DNA of 64,000 nt from Asaia lannensis NBRC 102526 (GCF_024054035.1 NZ_JAMXQU010000004.1:186001-250000); one strand, 5' to 3'. Shown: positions 17,294 to 33,145, numbered from the stretch's first letter. Notes: generated by a model from the letters alone, not told the origin. Program-made: numbers and translations.

Positions 17294-20200
17294 ATGAACG
17301 CAATCACCAAATCGTTCACAGGACGCAAGCGGATTCGCAAGAGCTTCGGGCGGATCCCCGAAGTTGCGCCGATGCCCAACCTGATTGACGTGCAGCGCGC
17401 AAGCTATGAAACGTTCCTTCAGATGAACGTGGCGCCTGACAGCCGTCAGCAGACGGGTCTTCAGGAAGTGTTCCGGTCGGTTTTTCCGATCAACGATTTT
17501 GCGGGACGTGGCCGCCTCGAATTCGTTTCCTACGAACTCGAAGAGCCGAAATACGACGTTGAGGAGTGCATCCAGCGCGGGCTTACTTATGCCGCCCCGC
17601 TGAAGGTCATCCTGCGTCTGATCGTGTGGGATGTCGATGAGGATACGGGTTCGCGCTCGATCCGCGACATCAAGGAGCAGCCGGTCTACATGGGCGACAT
17701 GCCGCTCATGACCGATAACGGCACCTTCATCATCAATGGCACCGAGCGCGTCATTGTCAGCCAGATGCATCGCAGCCCCGGCGTGTTCTTCGATCACGAC
17801 AAGGGCAAGACGCATTCTTCCGGCAAGTATCTGTTCGCTGCGCGCGTCATTCCCTATCGCGGCTCCTGGCTCGACTTCGAATTCGATGCCAAGGACCTGA
17901 TCTATGTGCGTATCGACCGGAAGCGCAAGCTGCCGGTCACGACCCTGCTCTATGCCCTGGAGGGTGAGCACTCCATCGCTGCTCGCGCTGCCAAGGCTGC
18001 CGAGGGTGGCGATGTCGAGGCGCTCGGTATCCGCGGCATGGATCAGGATGAGATCCTGGCCTATTTCTACGGTACCGTTCCCTTCACGCGTATGCCCAAG
18101 GGCTGGGCGCGTCCGTTCGATCCTGAAGCTTTCCGCGGCATGAAGCTGCTTGAGCCGCTTTACGACGCCGATACCGGCGAAGTGGTGGCTGAGGCTGACG
18201 CCAAGCTTACGGCACGTATGTGCCGCAAGATTGCGGAAACGACCAAGGATGTGCTCGTCGGTCGCGCCGATCTGCTGGGTCGCTTCATCGCGCAGGATCT
18301 CGTCAACGAGAACACCGGCGAGATCTATGCCGAGGCCGGTGAAGAGCTGACCGAAGCCCGTCTCGAGGCACTTGAGGAATCGGGTGTCACCGAGCTGCCG
18401 ATGCTTGCCGTCGACTCCTCGCATGGCCCCTGGATCCGCAACACGCTGGCCGTGGACAAGAACAACCGTCGTGACGAAGCCCTGATCGATATCTATCGCA
18501 TCATGCGTCCCGGCGAGCCGCCGACCCCGGAAACGGCAGAAGCCATGTTCCAGGGCCTGTTCTTCGACGCCGACCGCTACGACCTTTCGGCCGTGGGGCG
18601 CGTCAAGATGAACATGCGTCTCGAAGTCGATGCGCCGGACACCATGCGCGTGCTGCGCAAGGAAGACATCCTGCGCACAGTCAAGATCATGTGCGAGCTC
18701 AAGGACGGCCGTGGCCAGATCGACGATATCGACAATCTCGGTAACCGTCGTGTCCGCTCCGTTGGCGAGCTGATGGAAAACCAGTATCGCGTCGGTCTGC
18801 TCCGCATGGAGCGTGCCATTCGCGAGCGTATGGGCTCCGTAGACGTCGATACGGTCATGCCTCATGATCTGATCAACGCAAAGCCTGCCGCCGCTGCCGT
18901 GCGCGAGTTCTTCGGTTCCTCGCAGCTCAGCCAGTTCATGGACCAGACCAACCCGCTCTCCGAAGTCACGCACAAGCGTCGTCTTTCGGCGCTTGGCCCG
19001 GGCGGTCTGACCCGTGAGCGCGCAGGCTTCGAAGTCCGTGACGTTCATCCGACCCATTACGGCCGTATCTGCCCGATCGAGACGCCTGAAGGACCGAACA
19101 TCGGTCTGATCAACTCGCTCTCGACCTATGCCAAGGTGAACAAGTACGGCTTCATCGAGACGCCGTATCGCCTCGTGCAGGACGGCGTGCTGCAGGACGG
19201 CTGGAAATACCTCTCCGCCATGGAAGAGGACAAGCTGATCGTTGCGCAGGCCGACGCCGCGCAGGACAAGGAAACGGGCCGTCTGACGGACGAGCTGGTC
19301 TCCGTCCGCCGCTCGGGCGATTTCCGTCTCGTGCCGCCCGAACAGGTCACGGCTTGCGACGTGTCGCCCAAGCAGCTCGTTTCGGTGGCCGCAGCGCTCA
19401 TCCCGTTCCTTGAGAACGATGACGCCAACCGCGCACTGATGGGCTCGAACATGCAGCGTCAGGCCGTGCCGCTGGTGCGCGCCGATGCGCCGCTGGTCGG
19501 AACGGGCATGGAAGCCGCTGTGGCCCATGACTCGGGTGCGACCATCGTTGCCAAGCGCAATGGTGTGATCGACCAGATCGACGGTGCGCGTATCGTTGTG
19601 CGTGCGACTGACGAGGCCGGTTCGACGCAGGGCGTCGATATCTATCGTCTGCGCAAGTACATGCGTTCCAACCAGTCCACCTGCATCAACCAGCGTCCGC
19701 TGGTGCGCGTGGGTGACACGGTTCATGCGGGCGACATCATTGCTGACGGTCCGTCCACCGAGCTCGGCGAACTGGCTCTTGGCCGCAACGTGCTCGTCGC
19801 GTTCATGCCCTGGAACGGTTACAACTTCGAAGACTCGATCCTCATCTCCGAGCGTATTGCGCGTGATGACGTCTTCACCTCGATCCATATCGAGGAATTC
19901 GAAGTCATGGCCCGTGACACCAAGCTGGGTCAGGAAGAAATCACCCGCGACATTCCGAATGTCGGTGAAGAAGCCCTGCGCAATCTCGATGAGGCGGGTA
20001 TCGTCTATGTCGGTGCCGAGGTTAATCCGGGCGATATCCTGATCGGCAAGGTCACGCCGAAGGGCGAAAGCCCGATGACGCCGGAAGAGAAGCTTCTGCG
20101 CGCCATCTTCGGCGAAAAGGCTTCTGACGTTCGTGACACCTCGCTCAAGCTGCCCCCGGGCACGAGCGGTACGATCGTTGACGTGCGCGTCTTCTCACGC

Positions 20201-21469
20201 CGTGGCGTGGACAAGGACGAGCGTGCCATGGCCATCGAGCGCGCCGAGATCGAGCGTCTGACCAAGGATCGCGATGACGAGCGCGCCATCCAGGAGCGCA
20301 GCTTCATTGCGCGTCTGCGTGAGCGTCTGCTGAACCAGACGGCTGCTGCCGGCTTCAAGGGGATCCGTGCAGGCACGGTCATTACCGACGAGGTTCTGGA
20401 CGAGCATCCGCGTGGCGCATGGCGTAACATCACGGTCAGCGATGACAGCGTGATGTCCGAACTGGAGACGCTGCGTCGCGAATACGATGCCGCTGTCGGC
20501 AAGATTCAGGCCCGTTTCGACAGCAAGGTCGAAAAGCTGCAGCGCGGTGACGAGCTGCCGCCGGGCGTGATGAAGATGGTCAAGGTCTTCGTGGCTGTGA
20601 AGCGCAAGCTGCAGCCGGGTGACAAGATGGCCGGTCGTCACGGTAACAAGGGTGTCGTCTCACGCGTTGTGCCGGTTGAGGACATGCCGTTCCTCGAAGA
20701 CGGTACGCCGGTCGATCTGGTTCTGAACCCGCTGGGCGTGCCGTCGCGCATGAACGTCGGTCAGATTCTCGAAACGCATCTTGGCTGGGCCTGCGCCAAT
20801 ATCGGTCAGAACATCGGCAAGATTGCCGATGACTACCAGCGCACGGGTGAGCGCAAGCTCGAGCTGCTTGAGAGCCTGCGCGACGTCTATGGCGACGCCG
20901 TATTCGAAAGCGATATCGCGACGCTGCCGAACGAGCAGCTTCTTGAGCTGACCGGAAATCTCCGCAAGGGCGTGCCGATCGCGACCCCGGTTTTCGACGG
21001 TGCATCGATCCCCGATATCGAGGACATGCTGGTCAAGGCCGGCGTAGACAAGTCGGGCCAGTCGCAGCTGATCGACGGTCGTACGGGTGAGGCTTTCGAG
21101 CGTCGCACCACGGTCGGTTACATCTACATGCTGAAGCTGCATCACCTTGTCGACGACAAGATCCATGCACGCTCGATCGGTCCGTACTCGCTCGTCACGC
21201 AGCAGCCGCTGGGTGGTAAGGCGCAGTTCGGTGGTCAGCGCTTCGGTGAGATGGAAGTCTGGGCTCTTGAAGCTTACGGTGCCGCCTACACCCTGCAGGA
21301 AATGCTCACGGTCAAGTCCGATGACGTTTCCGGCCGTACGAAGGTCTATGAGGCTATCGTGCGCGAGCAGGACGATTTCGAAGCCGGTATCCCCGAGAGC
21401 TTCAACGTTCTGATCAAGGAACTGAAGTCGCTCGGCCTGAATGTCGATCTGGAGCAGAGCGCGATCTGA
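17294..21469 (+). CDS. rpoB: DNA-directed RNA polymerase subunit beta
   Basis: 1391 aa. Catalytic-cleft subunit; the N-terminus is [21 protein letters not shown]. The rifampicin region reads [20 protein letters not shown], continuing [11 protein letters not shown]; the positions equivalent to E. coli Q513, D516, H526, R529 and S531 are wild type, so rifampicin sensitivity is predicted. The C-terminal clamp region [24 protein letters not shown] is intact. It lies 239 bp after rplL, with its own candidate promoter. Confidence 0.98.
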   Translation: MNAITKSFTGRKRIRKSFGRIPEVAPMPNLIDVQRASYETFLQMNVAPDSRQQTGLQEVFRSVFPINDFAGRGRLEFVSYELEEPKYDVEECIQRGLTYAAPLKVILRLIVWDVDEDTGSRSIRDIKEQPVYMGDMPLMTDNGTFIINGTERVIVSQMHRSPGVFFDHDKGKTHSSGKYLFAARVIPYRGSWLDFEFDAKDLIYVRIDRKRKLPVTTLLYALEGEHSIAARAAKAAEGGDVEALGIRGMDQDEILAYFYGTVPFTRMPKGWARPFDPEAFRGMKLLEPLYDADTGEVVAEADAKLTARMCRKIAETTKDVLVGRADLLGRFIAQDLVNENTGEIYAEAGEELTEARLEALEESGVTELPMLAVDSSHGPWIRNTLAVDKNNRRDEALIDIYRIMRPGEPPTPETAEAMFQGLFFDADRYDLSAVGRVKMNMRLEVDAPDTMRVLRKEDILRTVKIMCELKDGRGQIDDIDNLGNRRVRSVGELMENQYRVGLLRMERAIRERMGSVDVDTVMPHDLINAKPAAAAVREFFGSSQLSQFMDQTNPLSEVTHKRRLSALGPGGLTRERAGFEVRDVHPTHYGRICPIETPEGPNIGLINSLSTYAKVNKYGFIETPYRLVQDGVLQDGWKYLSAMEEDKLIVAQADAAQDKETGRLTDELVSVRRSGDFRLVPPEQVTACDVSPKQLVSVAAALIPFLENDDANRALMGSNMQRQAVPLVRADAPLVGTGMEAAVAHDSGATIVAKRNGVIDQIDGARIVVRATDEAGSTQGVDIYRLRKYMRSNQSTCINQRPLVRVGDTVHAGDIIADGPSTELGELALGRNVLVAFMPWNGYNFEDSILISERIARDDVFTSIHIEEFEVMARDTKLGQEEITRDIPNVGEEALRNLDEAGIVYVGAEVNPGDILIGKVTPKGESPMTPEEKLLRAIFGEKASDVRDTSLKLPPGTSGTIVDVRVFSRRGVDKDERAMAIERAEIERLTKDRDDERAIQERSFIARLRERLLNQTAAAGFKGIRAGTVITDEVLDEHPRGAWRNITVSDDSVMSELETLRREYDAAVGKIQARFDSKVEKLQRGDELPPGVMKMVKVFVAVKRKLQPGDKMAGRHGNKGVVSRVVPVEDMPFLEDGTPVDLVLNPLGVPSRMNVGQILETHLGWACANIGQNIGKIADDYQRTGERKLELLESLRDVYGDAVFESDIATLPNEQLLELTGNLRKGVPIATPVFDGASIPDIEDMLVKAGVDKSGQSQLIDGRTGEAFERRTTVGYIYMLKLHHLVDDKIHARSIGPYSLVTQQPLGGKAQFGGQRFGEMEVWALEAYGAAYTLQEMLTVKSDDVSGRTKVYEAIVREQDDFEAGIPESFNVLIKELKSLGLNVDLEQSAI

Positions 21470-21557
21470 TGCACTCTGTCTCTGCCTTCTCTGTGTTTGT
21501 TGCTAACGCGGGCGCGGCCGGTCTTCCGGCCCGCTCCGTGAAATGGGATTTCGGCGC

Positions 21558-25808
<4,251 letters not shown>

Positions 25809-25847
25809 GCCCCGCTGTAGCGCCGGAAAAACTAGTTTACGTTTGAG

Positions 25848-25876
25848 ATCGGGCGGGGTAATACCCGCCCGATTTC
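25848..25876 (+). terminator. Terminator after rpoC
   Basis: A perfect 10-bp stem, ATCGGGCGGG (25848-25857) with CCCGCCCGAT (25864-25873), followed by a short T run (TTT). It ends the rplK-rpoC transcription unit at least partly. Confidence 0.75.
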
Positions 25877-25885
25877 GTATCCGGC

Positions 25886-25913
25886 GATTCGAAACGGGAA
25901 TCGAACGGGAATC
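25886..25913 (+). promoter_or_regulatory. Cluster of three GANTC sites upstream of the str promoter
   Basis: GATTC (25886), GAATC (25898) and GAATC (25909). The last two lie in an 11-bp direct repeat (ACGGGAATCG twice). The first two form the dyad GATTC-N7-GAATC. The cluster ends 21 bp before the -35 box at 25935. GANTC is the CcrM methylation site, and ccrM is in this window. Confidence 0.5.
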
Positions 25914-25934
25914 GGGCAGAACGCTAGAGTATGC

Positions 25935-25963
25935 TTGACTTTCCCCTAGAAGGGTCATAGGGT
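25935..25963 (+). promoter_or_regulatory. Strong candidate promoter of the str/S10 superoperon
   Basis: TTGACT (25935-25940), a 17-nt spacer and TAGGGT (25958-25963). Transcription would start near 25970 and give a leader of about 200 nt before rpsL. That leader, up to 26173, has no gene but contains several short GC-rich inverted repeats. Confidence 0.65.
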
Positions 25964-26173
25964 CCGCGCCCTCGGCTACCCCCGTCTCCTGAGGCGTCTG
26001 AGCCGTTGATAGACAGCATCAAACGCTAACGGTGCCGCCGCCTTCGGGTGAGGCTCAGGCCGGTAGTGAAAGAGTCGAAAGCGGGCGGCATTCTGTCGCG
26101 CGCTGAATTTTGTTGGAAGCAAGCAGATCGGGCCTAGTCCGGTCTGGCAATGAGCAAGGATCGGGAAGGGCGT

Positions 26174-26545
26174 ATGCCGACCATCAACCAGTTGATCGCC
26201 AAGGGCCGCGAGCCTGCCGCCAAGCGGAATAAAGTGCCGGCCCTTCAGGGTTGCCCCCAGAAGCGCGGCGTTTGCACGCGCGTCTATACGGTTACCCCGA
26301 AAAAGCCGAACTCGGCCCTGCGTAAGGTGGCAAAGGTGCGCCTGACCAACGGGTATGAGGTCGTTAGCTACATTCCGGGTGAAGGCCATAACCTGCAGGA
26401 ACACAGCGTCGTGCTGATCCGCGGCGGCCGTGTAAAAGATTTGCCGGGTGTGCGTTATCACATCCTGCGCGGCGTGCTTGACACGCAGGGCATCGCCAAG
26501 CGTCGTCAGCGCCGTTCGCTGTATGGCGCGAAGCGTCCGAAGTAA
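26174..26545 (+). CDS. rpsL: 30S ribosomal protein S12
   Basis: 123 aa. Decoding-centre protein. The start [13 protein letters not shown] at 26174 (GGAAGGG upstream) is preferred to the in-frame ATG at 26150. Both streptomycin-resistance segments, [11 protein letters not shown] and [11 protein letters not shown], are wild type at their lysines, so sensitivity is predicted. Confidence 0.98.
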   Translation: MPTINQLIAKGREPAAKRNKVPALQGCPQKRGVCTRVYTVTPKKPNSALRKVAKVRLTNGYEVVSYIPGEGHNLQEHSVVLIRGGRVKDLPGVRYHILRGVLDTQGIAKRRQRRSLYGAKRPK

Positions 26546-26559
26546 GAGGAAATTCAGGC

Positions 26560-27036
26560 ATGAGTCGCCGTCATCGCGCTGTAAAGCGTGAGATCCTTCC
26601 CGATCCGAAATTCGGAGATGTCGTCATCACGCGTTTTATGAACGCCCTGATGTACGATGGTAAGAAGTCCACAGCCGAGGGCATCGTTTACGGTGCGCTC
26701 GAGTCCGTGCGTCGTCGTGGCGGTGCCGCGGCTGACCCGGTCGCCATGTTCCATGCGGCTCTGGACAACGTGAAGCCGGCCGTAGAGGTCCGCTCTCGCC
26801 GTGTAGGCGGTGCGACCTATCAGGTCCCCGTCGAAGTCCGCACCGAGCGCCGTCAGGCCCTCGCGATCCGCTGGCTGATCGACGCCTCGCGCAAGCGCGG
26901 TGAAAACACGATGCAGGAACGCCTTTCCAACGAGCTGATGGACGCGATCAACAATCGCGGCTCCGCCGTCAAGAAGCGCGAAGACACGCATCGCATGGCT
27001 GAAGCCAATAAGGCATTCAGCCACTATCGTTGGTAA
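26560..27036 (+). CDS. rpsG: 30S ribosomal protein S7
   Basis: 158 aa. Primary assembly protein of the 30S head, with [20 protein letters not shown] at the start and [19 protein letters not shown] near the C-terminus. It is 14 bp after rpsL. Normally fusA follows; here tuf follows after 105 bp containing a CCGCCG/CGGCGG hairpin (27106-27123). Confidence 0.98.
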   Translation: MSRRHRAVKREILPDPKFGDVVITRFMNALMYDGKKSTAEGIVYGALESVRRRGGAAADPVAMFHAALDNVKPAVEVRSRRVGGATYQVPVEVRTERRQALAIRWLIDASRKRGENTMQERLSNELMDAINNRGSAVKKREDTHRMAEANKAFSHYRW

Positions 27037-27141
27037 GCTTTTAAAGCTGACCTGTTTCTCCGGGTGCCTCTTTACGGCGCGCCCGGCACGAATTAGCAAT
27101 CTTCCCCGCCGCTCCTTCGGCGGTGGGTTATGGAGAGAATG

Positions 27142-28332
27142 ATGGCTAAGGCTAAATTTGAGCGGACGAAGCCGCACTGCAACATCGGCACCATCGGTCA
27201 CGTTGACCATGGCAAGACCTCACTGACGGCTGCAATCACGAAGACGCTCGCCAAGACCGGCGGTGCGACCTTCCGTGCGTATGACCAGATCGACGCAGCT
27301 CCCGAAGAGCGCGCTCGTGGCATCACGATCTCCACCGCTCACGTTGAGTACGAGACGAAGAACCGTCACTACGCCCACGTCGACTGCCCGGGCCATGCTG
27401 ACTACGTCAAGAACATGATCACCGGTGCTGCCCAGATGGACGGCGCGATCCTGGTTGTGTCCGCTGCTGACGGCCCGATGCCGCAGACGCGTGAGCACAT
27501 CCTGCTCGCTCGCCAGGTTGGTGTTCCGGCTCTCGTCGTATTCCTCAACAAGGTCGACCAGGTTGACGACGCCGAGCTGCTCGAGCTCGTCGAAATGGAA
27601 GTCCGTGAGCTTCTTTCGTCCTACCAGTTCCCCGGCGATGATATCCCCATCGTCAAGGGTTCGGCTCTGGTGACGCTTGAAGACGGCGACGCAGCAATCG
27701 GTGAAGACCGCGTGCTCGAGCTGATGGAAGCCGTTGACACGTACATCCCGCAGCCGGAGCGTCCGGTTGACCGTCCGTTCCTGATGCCGATCGAAGACGT
27801 GTTCTCGATCTCGGGTCGTGGTACGGTTGTCACGGGTCGCGTCGAGCGTGGCGTTGTGAACGTGGGTGACGAAGTCGAAATCGTCGGCCTCAAGGACACC
27901 GTCAAGACGACCGTTACGGGCGTTGAGATGTTCCGCAAGCTGCTCGATCGCGGTGAAGCCGGTGACAACATCGGTGCACTGGTTCGTGGCACGAAGCGTG
28001 AAGACGTCGAGCGTGGCCAGGTTCTTGCAAAGCCGGGTTCGATCACCCCGCACAAGAAGTTCAAGGCTGAGGCTTACATCCTCACGAAGGAAGAAGGCGG
28101 ACGTCACACTCCGTTCTTTACAAACTACCGTCCGCAGTTCTATTTCCGCACGACCGACGTCACGGGCGTCGTTCAGCTGCCGGAAGGCACGGAAATGGTC
28201 ATGCCGGGCGACAACATCGCCATGGACGTCGAGCTGATTGCTCCGATCGCCATGGACGAAGGTCTCCGCTTCGCTATCCGTGAAGGCGGCCGCACCGTCG
28301 GTGCAGGCGTGGTCTCTTCGATCAGCGCCTGA
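27142..28332 (+). CDS. tuf: Elongation factor Tu
   Basis: 396 aa. Delivers aminoacyl-tRNA to the ribosome. The GTPase motifs are GHVDHGKT (G1, about 18-25), RGITI (switch I) and DCPGH (G3); the G4 element is present as [10 protein letters not shown], followed by GSAL (G5). The start at 27142 ([16 protein letters not shown] upstream) is chosen over the ATG at 27130. It directly follows rpsG without fusA. Only one copy is seen in this window. Confidence 0.98.
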   Translation: MAKAKFERTKPHCNIGTIGHVDHGKTSLTAAITKTLAKTGGATFRAYDQIDAAPEERARGITISTAHVEYETKNRHYAHVDCPGHADYVKNMITGAAQMDGAILVVSAADGPMPQTREHILLARQVGVPALVVFLNKVDQVDDAELLELVEMEVRELLSSYQFPGDDIPIVKGSALVTLEDGDAAIGEDRVLELMEAVDTYIPQPERPVDRPFLMPIEDVFSISGRGTVVTGRVERGVVNVGDEVEIVGLKDTVKTTVTGVEMFRKLLDRGEAGDNIGALVRGTKREDVERGQVLAKPGSITPHKKFKAEAYILTKEEGGRHTPFFTNYRPQFYFRTTDVTGVVQLPEGTEMVMPGDNIAMDVELIAPIAMDEGLRFAIREGGRTVGAGVVSSISA

Positions 28333-28360
28333 TTTTAAGCACGGGCCCTGAATTGGCTGG

Positions 28361-28386
28361 CCCCGGTCGGAGTGATCCGGCCGGGG
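28361..28386 (+). terminator. Attenuator-like hairpin before rpsJ
   Basis: CCCCGGTCGG (28361-28370) pairs with CCGGCCGGGG (28377-28386), with one G-T pair and a 6-nt loop, followed by a short T run (TCGGCTTT). By position it could tune expression of the S10 genes. Confidence 0.45.
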
Positions 28387-28455
28387 TCGGCTTTAGAAGG
28401 GACCAGGAGGGAGCAGGGTAAGACCCGAACCCCAACGAGTTGGATTATTGGTAAG

Positions 28456-28764
28456 ATGGACAACCAGAACATCCGCATTCGCCTAAAGGCGTACGATCAC
28501 CGCGTGCTCGACAACAGCACGAAGGAAATCGTAAACACGGCGAAGCGTACGGGTGCGCGGGTTCGGGGTCCTATCCCGCTACCGACGCATATCGAGCGGT
28601 TCACGGTGAACCGTTCCCCACATGTGGACAAGAAAAGCCGCGAGCAGTTCGAAATTCGGACTCATCGCCGCCTGCTCGACATTGTTGAGCCGACACCGCA
28701 GACCGTGGACGCCCTCATGAAGCTCGACCTCGCCGCTGGCGTTGATGTCGAGATCAAACTTTAA
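28456..28764 (+). CDS. rpsJ: 30S ribosomal protein S10
   Basis: 102 aa. Also the NusE component of antitermination complexes. [19 protein letters not shown] and [13 protein letters not shown] are diagnostic. The start at 28456 gives the standard length; the longer frame upstream is leader sequence. First gene of the S10 set. Confidence 0.98.
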   Translation: MDNQNIRIRLKAYDHRVLDNSTKEIVNTAKRTGARVRGPIPLPTHIERFTVNRSPHVDKKSREQFEIRTHRRLLDIVEPTPQTVDALMKLDLAAGVDVEIKL

Positions 28765-28774
28765 GGTCCAGACG

Positions 28775-29458
28775 ATGCGTACCGGATTGATCGCAAAAAA
28801 GCTGGGTATGACCCGGCTATTCAAGGAAGATGGCACACATGTGCCGGTCACAGTGCTGCATCTCGACGATGTCGAGGTGGTGGACACCCGCACGCAGGAG
28901 CGTGATGGTTACACGGCAGTACAGATCGGTATGAGCAAGGCGAAGGTGAAGAACGTCACCAAGCCGATGCGTGGCCATTATGCTCGCACCAAGGTGGAGC
29001 CGAAGAAGACTCTTGTCGAGTTTCGCGTGGCAGAAGATGCCGTGCTTGAGGCTGGCTCGAAGCTCTCTGCGGCCCATTTCGTCGTTGGCCAGAAGGTCGA
29101 CGTCACCGGCACCAGCAAGGGCAAAGGCTTCGCCGGCGTCATGAAGCGCTGGAACTTCGCTGGTCTTGAAGCCTCCCACGGCGTGTCCATCAGCCATCGT
29201 TCGCATGGTTCGACAGGTCAGCGCCAGGATCCGGGCAAGGTCTTCAAGGGCAAGAAAATGGCCGGTCATATGGGTGACAAGCGCATCACGACGCTCAACC
29301 TCGAAGTGGCAGCCGTCGACGCCGAACGCAACCTGATCATGGTTCGTGGTTCGATTCCGGGTGCCAAGGATGGCCTGGTGATGATCCGCGATGCGATCAA
29401 GAAGGCCCGCCACGCAGATGCGCCGTACCCGGCAGCGACTGCGGCGGCCGCCGGTTAA
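28775..29458 (+). CDS. rplC: 50S ribosomal protein L3
   Basis: 227 aa. The [16 protein letters not shown] start and the [20 protein letters not shown] loop reaching the peptidyl-transferase centre are present; the loop contains the Gln methylated by PrmB in E. coli. The start at 28775 is preferred to an in-frame ATG at 28742 that overlaps rpsJ. Confidence 0.97.
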   Translation: MRTGLIAKKLGMTRLFKEDGTHVPVTVLHLDDVEVVDTRTQERDGYTAVQIGMSKAKVKNVTKPMRGHYARTKVEPKKTLVEFRVAEDAVLEAGSKLSAAHFVVGQKVDVTGTSKGKGFAGVMKRWNFAGLEASHGVSISHRSHGSTGQRQDPGKVFKGKKMAGHMGDKRITTLNLEVAAVDAERNLIMVRGSIPGAKDGLVMIRDAIKKARHADAPYPAATAAAAG

Positions 29459-29470
29459 GGACTGAGGGCG

Positions 29471-30085
29471 ATGGAATACGATATCAAGACCCTCGATAAT
29501 GGCAGCGCCGGAACGGTGACCCTGCCAGAGGAACTGTTCGGCGCGACCCCGCGTGCGGACATCATGGCTCGCGTTGTACACTGGCAGCTGGCAAAGCGCC
29601 GCGCCGGTACGCACCGCACCAAGGGCATGGGCGAGATTTCTGGCACGACCAAGAAGCCGTACCGCCAGAAGGGCACAGGCTCGGCACGTCAGGGTTCGCT
29701 GCGCGCACCGCAGTTCCGTACCGGTGGCGTCGTTCATGGTCCGGTCGTTCGCGACCACGGCTATGACCTGCCCAAGAAGGTGCGTCGCCTCGGCCTGATC
29801 TCTGCGCTTTCGCAGAAGGCCGCTGCTGGCAAGCTGATCGTGATCGATCAGGCCGCCGGTGTGACCAAGACCCGTGAGGCCGCTGCAAAGCTGGCAGCGC
29901 TCGGCTGGTCCTCGGCTCTGATCGTTGACGGTGCCGTCGATGTGGCTTTCGGTCGCGCTGTGCGCAACCTGCCCAAGATCGACGTGCTCCCCACGATCGG
30001 CGCCAACGTGTATGACATTCTGAACCACGACGTTCTCGTGCTGACGCGCGCAGGGCTCGAGGGTCTCAAGGAGCGCCTGGCATGA
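29471..30085 (+). CDS. rplD: 50S ribosomal protein L4
   Basis: 204 aa. It lines the exit tunnel and in E. coli regulates the S10 operon. The extended loop [20 protein letters not shown] followed by [14 protein letters not shown] is intact. It overlaps rplW by 4 bp (ATGA). Confidence 0.98.
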   Translation: MEYDIKTLDNGSAGTVTLPEELFGATPRADIMARVVHWQLAKRRAGTHRTKGMGEISGTTKKPYRQKGTGSARQGSLRAPQFRTGGVVHGPVVRDHGYDLPKKVRRLGLISALSQKAAAGKLIVIDQAAGVTKTREAAAKLAALGWSSALIVDGAVDVAFGRAVRNLPKIDVLPTIGANVYDILNHDVLVLTRAGLEGLKERLA

Positions 30086-30423
30086 CCACGAGCATCGTTC
30101 TTGCGCGCCGCACAAAGGCGCAGCGCATGACGCGTGAAGCGATGTTCGACATCGTTCGCGCGCCGCTCATCACCGAGAAGGCGACGGCCCTCTCCGAGCG
30201 TAACCAGGTTGTTTTCCGCGTGGCGATGAACGCCGCGAAGCCGGAAATCAAGGTTGCGGTCGAGACGCTTTTCGGCGTCAAGGTCGTCTCCGTGAACACG
30301 CTGGTGCAGAAGGGCAAGACCAAGATGGTCAAGGGCCGTCCTGGTCGCCGTTCGGACATCAAGAAGGCGTATGTTCAGCTTGCGGAAGGTCAGTCCATTG
30401 ACCTCACCGCGAAGCTGGGCTGA
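30082..30423 (+). CDS. rplW: 50S ribosomal protein L23
   Basis: 113 aa from the ATG overlapping the rplD stop, which has AAGGAG 10 bases upstream. This adds about 15 residues before the typical core ([19 protein letters not shown]). An internal ATG at 30127 would give a standard 98-aa protein but lacks a Shine-Dalgarno. It sits at the tunnel exit, contacting SRP and trigger factor. Confidence 0.95.
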   Translation: MTTSIVLARRTKAQRMTREAMFDIVRAPLITEKATALSERNQVVFRVAMNAAKPEIKVAVETLFGVKVVSVNTLVQKGKTKMVKGRPGRRSDIKKAYVQLAEGQSIDLTAKLG

Positions 30424-30439
30424 CGCGGGATAGGATACC

Positions 30440-31270
30440 ATGGCACTCAAGCACTTTAATCCCACGACGCCGAGCACACGTGGCACGGTTCTGATCGACC
30501 GCAGCGAGCTCTACAAGGGCAAGCCGGTCAAGCAGCTGACCGAGGGTAAGAACAAGTCGGGCGGTCGTAACAACCACGGCCGTACGACGTCGCGTTTCCG
30601 TGGCGGCGGGCACAAGCAGTCCTACCGTTACGTCGACTTCAAGCGTCGCAAGTTCGATGTGGCCGGCACGGTCGAGCGTCTGGAATATGACCCGAACCGC
30701 ACCGCCTTCATCGCGCTGATCAAGTATGAAGACGGCGAGCTGGCCTACATCTTGGCACCGCAGCGCGTTAAGGTTGGCGATCAAGTGATCGCTGGCGAAC
30801 GCACTGACGTGAAGCCGGGCAACGCCATGCCGCTGGGCTCCATGCCCGTCGGTACGATCGTGCACAACATCGAGCTGAAGCCCGGTGCAGGCGGCAAGAT
30901 CGCACGTTCGGCTGGCACCTACTGCCAGCTGGTCGGCAAGGATGCCGGTTACGCACAGATCAAGCTGCAGTCCGGTGAGCTCCGTCTCGTCCGTGGCGAA
31001 TGCATGGCAACTGTTGGCGCGGTGTCGAACCCCGACAACATGAACCAGCATCTTGGCAAGGCCGGTCGTAACCGCTGGCTCGGTCGTCGTCCGCATAACC
31101 GCGGCGTCGTCATGAACCCGGTCGACCATCCGCATGGTGGTGGTGAAGGCCGTACCTCGGGTGGCCGTCATCCGGTTACCCCCTGGGGCAAGCCGACCAA
31201 GGGCTACAAGACTCGCGTTAACAAGAAGACGGACAGCCTGATCATCCGTCGCCGCAAGACCGGCAAGTAA
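30440..31270 (+). CDS. rplB: 50S ribosomal protein L2
   Basis: 276 aa. Essential for subunit association and peptidyl-transferase structure. The conserved [18 protein letters not shown] segment, with its functional His, is present, as is the N-terminal [19 protein letters not shown]. Confidence 0.98.
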   Translation: MALKHFNPTTPSTRGTVLIDRSELYKGKPVKQLTEGKNKSGGRNNHGRTTSRFRGGGHKQSYRYVDFKRRKFDVAGTVERLEYDPNRTAFIALIKYEDGELAYILAPQRVKVGDQVIAGERTDVKPGNAMPLGSMPVGTIVHNIELKPGAGGKIARSAGTYCQLVGKDAGYAQIKLQSGELRLVRGECMATVGAVSNPDNMNQHLGKAGRNRWLGRRPHNRGVVMNPVDHPHGGGEGRTSGGRHPVTPWGKPTKGYKTRVNKKTDSLIIRRRKTGK

Positions 31271-31287
31271 GAAGGGGGCACACAGAG

Positions 31288-31566
31288 ATGGCACGTTCCG
31301 TCTGGAAGGGCCCGTTCGTTGACGGGTACTTGTTCGGCAAGGCTGAAGCGTCGCGCGCTTCGGGTCGTAATGAGGTGATCAAGATCTGGTCGCGTCGTTC
31401 CACCATCCTGCCGCAGTTCGTCGGACTCACGTTCGGCGTTTATAATGGCCACAAGTTCCTGCCGGTGCAGGTGACGGAAAACATGGTCGGGCACAAGTTC
31501 GGTGAGTTCTCGCCGACACGCACGTTCCCCGGTCATGCTTCCGACAAGAAGTCGAAGCGGGGCTGA
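31288..31566 (+). CDS. rpsS: 30S ribosomal protein S19
   Basis: 92 aa. 30S head protein. [16 protein letters not shown] and the C-terminal LGEFSPTR-type segment ([19 protein letters not shown]) are present. It is 2 bp ahead of rplV. Confidence 0.98.
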   Translation: MARSVWKGPFVDGYLFGKAEASRASGRNEVIKIWSRRSTILPQFVGLTFGVYNGHKFLPVQVTENMVGHKFGEFSPTRTFPGHASDKKSKRG

Positions 31567-31568
31567 TC

Positions 31569-32000
31569 ATGAGCAAGCCGAAGCACATTCGCACACTCGC
31601 TGACACGGAAGCGCAGGCAGTTGCCCGCAACATCCGCGTCAGCCCGCGCAAGCTGAACCTGGTTGCGGCGATGATCCGCAACCAGCCGGCTGACAAGGCA
31701 ATCGCAGCGCTGACGTTCTCGCGTCGCCGGATCGCTCAGCAGGTTCGCAAGACCCTCGAGAGCGCCGTGGCCAACGCAGAGAACAATCATCAGCTCGATG
31801 TCGATCAGCTCGTGGTCAAGACCGCAGAAGTTGGCAAGTCGATCGTCATGAAGCGTTTCCACGCTCGTGGCCGTGGTCGTTCCTCGCGCATCGAGAAGTT
31901 CTTCAGTCATCTGAAGATCGTCGTTGCCGAGCGCGCTGCAGACGAAGCGCCTGCGCCGAAGGGCAAGGGCAAGGACGCAGCAGAGCAGAAGGCAGCCTGA
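31569..32000 (+). CDS. rplV: 50S ribosomal protein L22
   Basis: 143 aa. The core ends near residue 125 and a Lys/Ala/Pro-rich tail ([15 protein letters not shown]) extends it beyond the E. coli length (110 aa), as often in alphaproteobacteria. The tunnel-lining beta-hairpin region [20 protein letters not shown] is present. Confidence 0.97.
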   Translation: MSKPKHIRTLADTEAQAVARNIRVSPRKLNLVAAMIRNQPADKAIAALTFSRRRIAQQVRKTLESAVANAENNHQLDVDQLVVKTAEVGKSIVMKRFHARGRGRSSRIEKFFSHLKIVVAERAADEAPAPKGKGKDAAEQKAA

Positions 32001-32001
32001 T

Positions 32002-32679
32002 ATGGGACACAAAGTCAATCCGATCGGGCTCCGGCTCGGCGTTAACCGCACCTGGGATAGCCGCTGGTACGCCAGCAACGACTATTCCCGTCTGCTGCAC
32101 GAAGACCTGAAGCTGCGCGCCTACCTGCGTCGCAAGCTTTCGGGTGCAGGCGTCTCCCGCGTTGTGATCGAACGCCCGGCCAAGAAGCCGCGCGTCACGA
32201 TCTATGCAGCGCGTCCGGGCGTCGTCATCGGCAAGAAGGGCCAGGACATCGATGCACTGCGCAAGGATCTGAGCCGCCTGGCGAAGACCGACGTTGCGCT
32301 GAACATCGTCGAGATCCGCAAGCCTGAAATCGATGCGACCCTGGTTGCTGAGAACATTGCGCAGCAGCTCGAGCGTCGCGTTGCTTTCCGTCGCGCCATG
32401 AAGCGTGCGGTTCAGTCCGCCATGCGTCTGGGTGCACAGGGCATTCGTATCAACTGCTCCGGCCGACTCGGTGGTGCGGAAATCGCTCGTATCGAGTGGT
32501 ATCGCGAAGGCCGCGTGCCACTTCATACGTTGCGCGCCGACATCGATTACGGTACTGCGACTGCGAAGACGACCTATGGTACGTGCGGTGTGAAAGTCTG
32601 GATCTTCAAGGGTGAAATCCTTGCCCATGATCCGATGGCTCAGGACCGTCGTGCAGCGGAACAAGCGCCGCAGCGCTGA
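32002..32679 (+). CDS. rpsC: 30S ribosomal protein S3
   Basis: 225 aa. [20 protein letters not shown] marks the start at 32002, one base after the rplV stop. The KH motif [18 protein letters not shown] and the C-terminal domain [12 protein letters not shown] are intact. It forms part of the mRNA entry helicase site. Confidence 0.98.
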   Translation: MGHKVNPIGLRLGVNRTWDSRWYASNDYSRLLHEDLKLRAYLRRKLSGAGVSRVVIERPAKKPRVTIYAARPGVVIGKKGQDIDALRKDLSRLAKTDVALNIVEIRKPEIDATLVAENIAQQLERRVAFRRAMKRAVQSAMRLGAQGIRINCSGRLGGAEIARIEWYREGRVPLHTLRADIDYGTATAKTTYGTCGVKVWIFKGEILAHDPMAQDRRAAEQAPQR

Positions 32680-32726
32680 GCAGTAGATTATGACAAGCGC
32701 CGCGAGGCGCATGAGGATACGACACC

Positions 32727-33143
32727 ATGCTTTCCCCGAAGCGGACTAAGTTTCGCAAGGCCCATAAGGGTCGCATTCATGGGTTGGCCAAGGGCGGAAC
32801 GACGTTGAATTTCGGCGCGTTCGGCCTTAAGGCTCTTGAACCCGAGCGTATTACGGCACGTCAGATCGAAGCGTCACGTCGCGCGATCACACGCGCCATG
32901 AAGCGCGCTGGTCGCGTGTGGATCCGGATTTTCCCGGATCTGCCGGTTTCCACGAAGCCTGCCGAAGTCCGCATGGGCTCCGGCAAGGGCTCGCCCGAAT
33001 TCTGGGTGGCCCGCGTGAAGCCCGGCCGCGTGCTGTTTGAAATCGAAGGCGTGCCGCCGGAAGTGGCACGTGAGGCCCTGGCTCTTGGCGCAGCGAAGCT
33101 GCCGATCAAGACCAAGTTCATCACCCGTATCGGGGAGGCATAA
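32727..33143 (+). CDS. rplP: 50S ribosomal protein L16
   Basis: 138 aa. Tail-to-tail with rpsC over a 47-bp gap carrying GAGGA before the [22 protein letters not shown] and [22 protein letters not shown] are diagnostic. It organises the A-site tRNA region of 23S rRNA. Confidence 0.98.
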
Positions 33144-33145
33144 GA

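Noticed and set aside
18901-19020. Possible rifampicin-resistance changes in rpoB
   Set aside because: All key positions of the resistance region match the wild-type residues; the differences from E. coli are ordinary conservative ones.
17096-19888. 930-codon open frame on the minus strand opposite rpoB
   Set aside because: It mirrors rpoB codon structure in GC-rich DNA, shows no recognisable domain, and rpoB is unmistakable.
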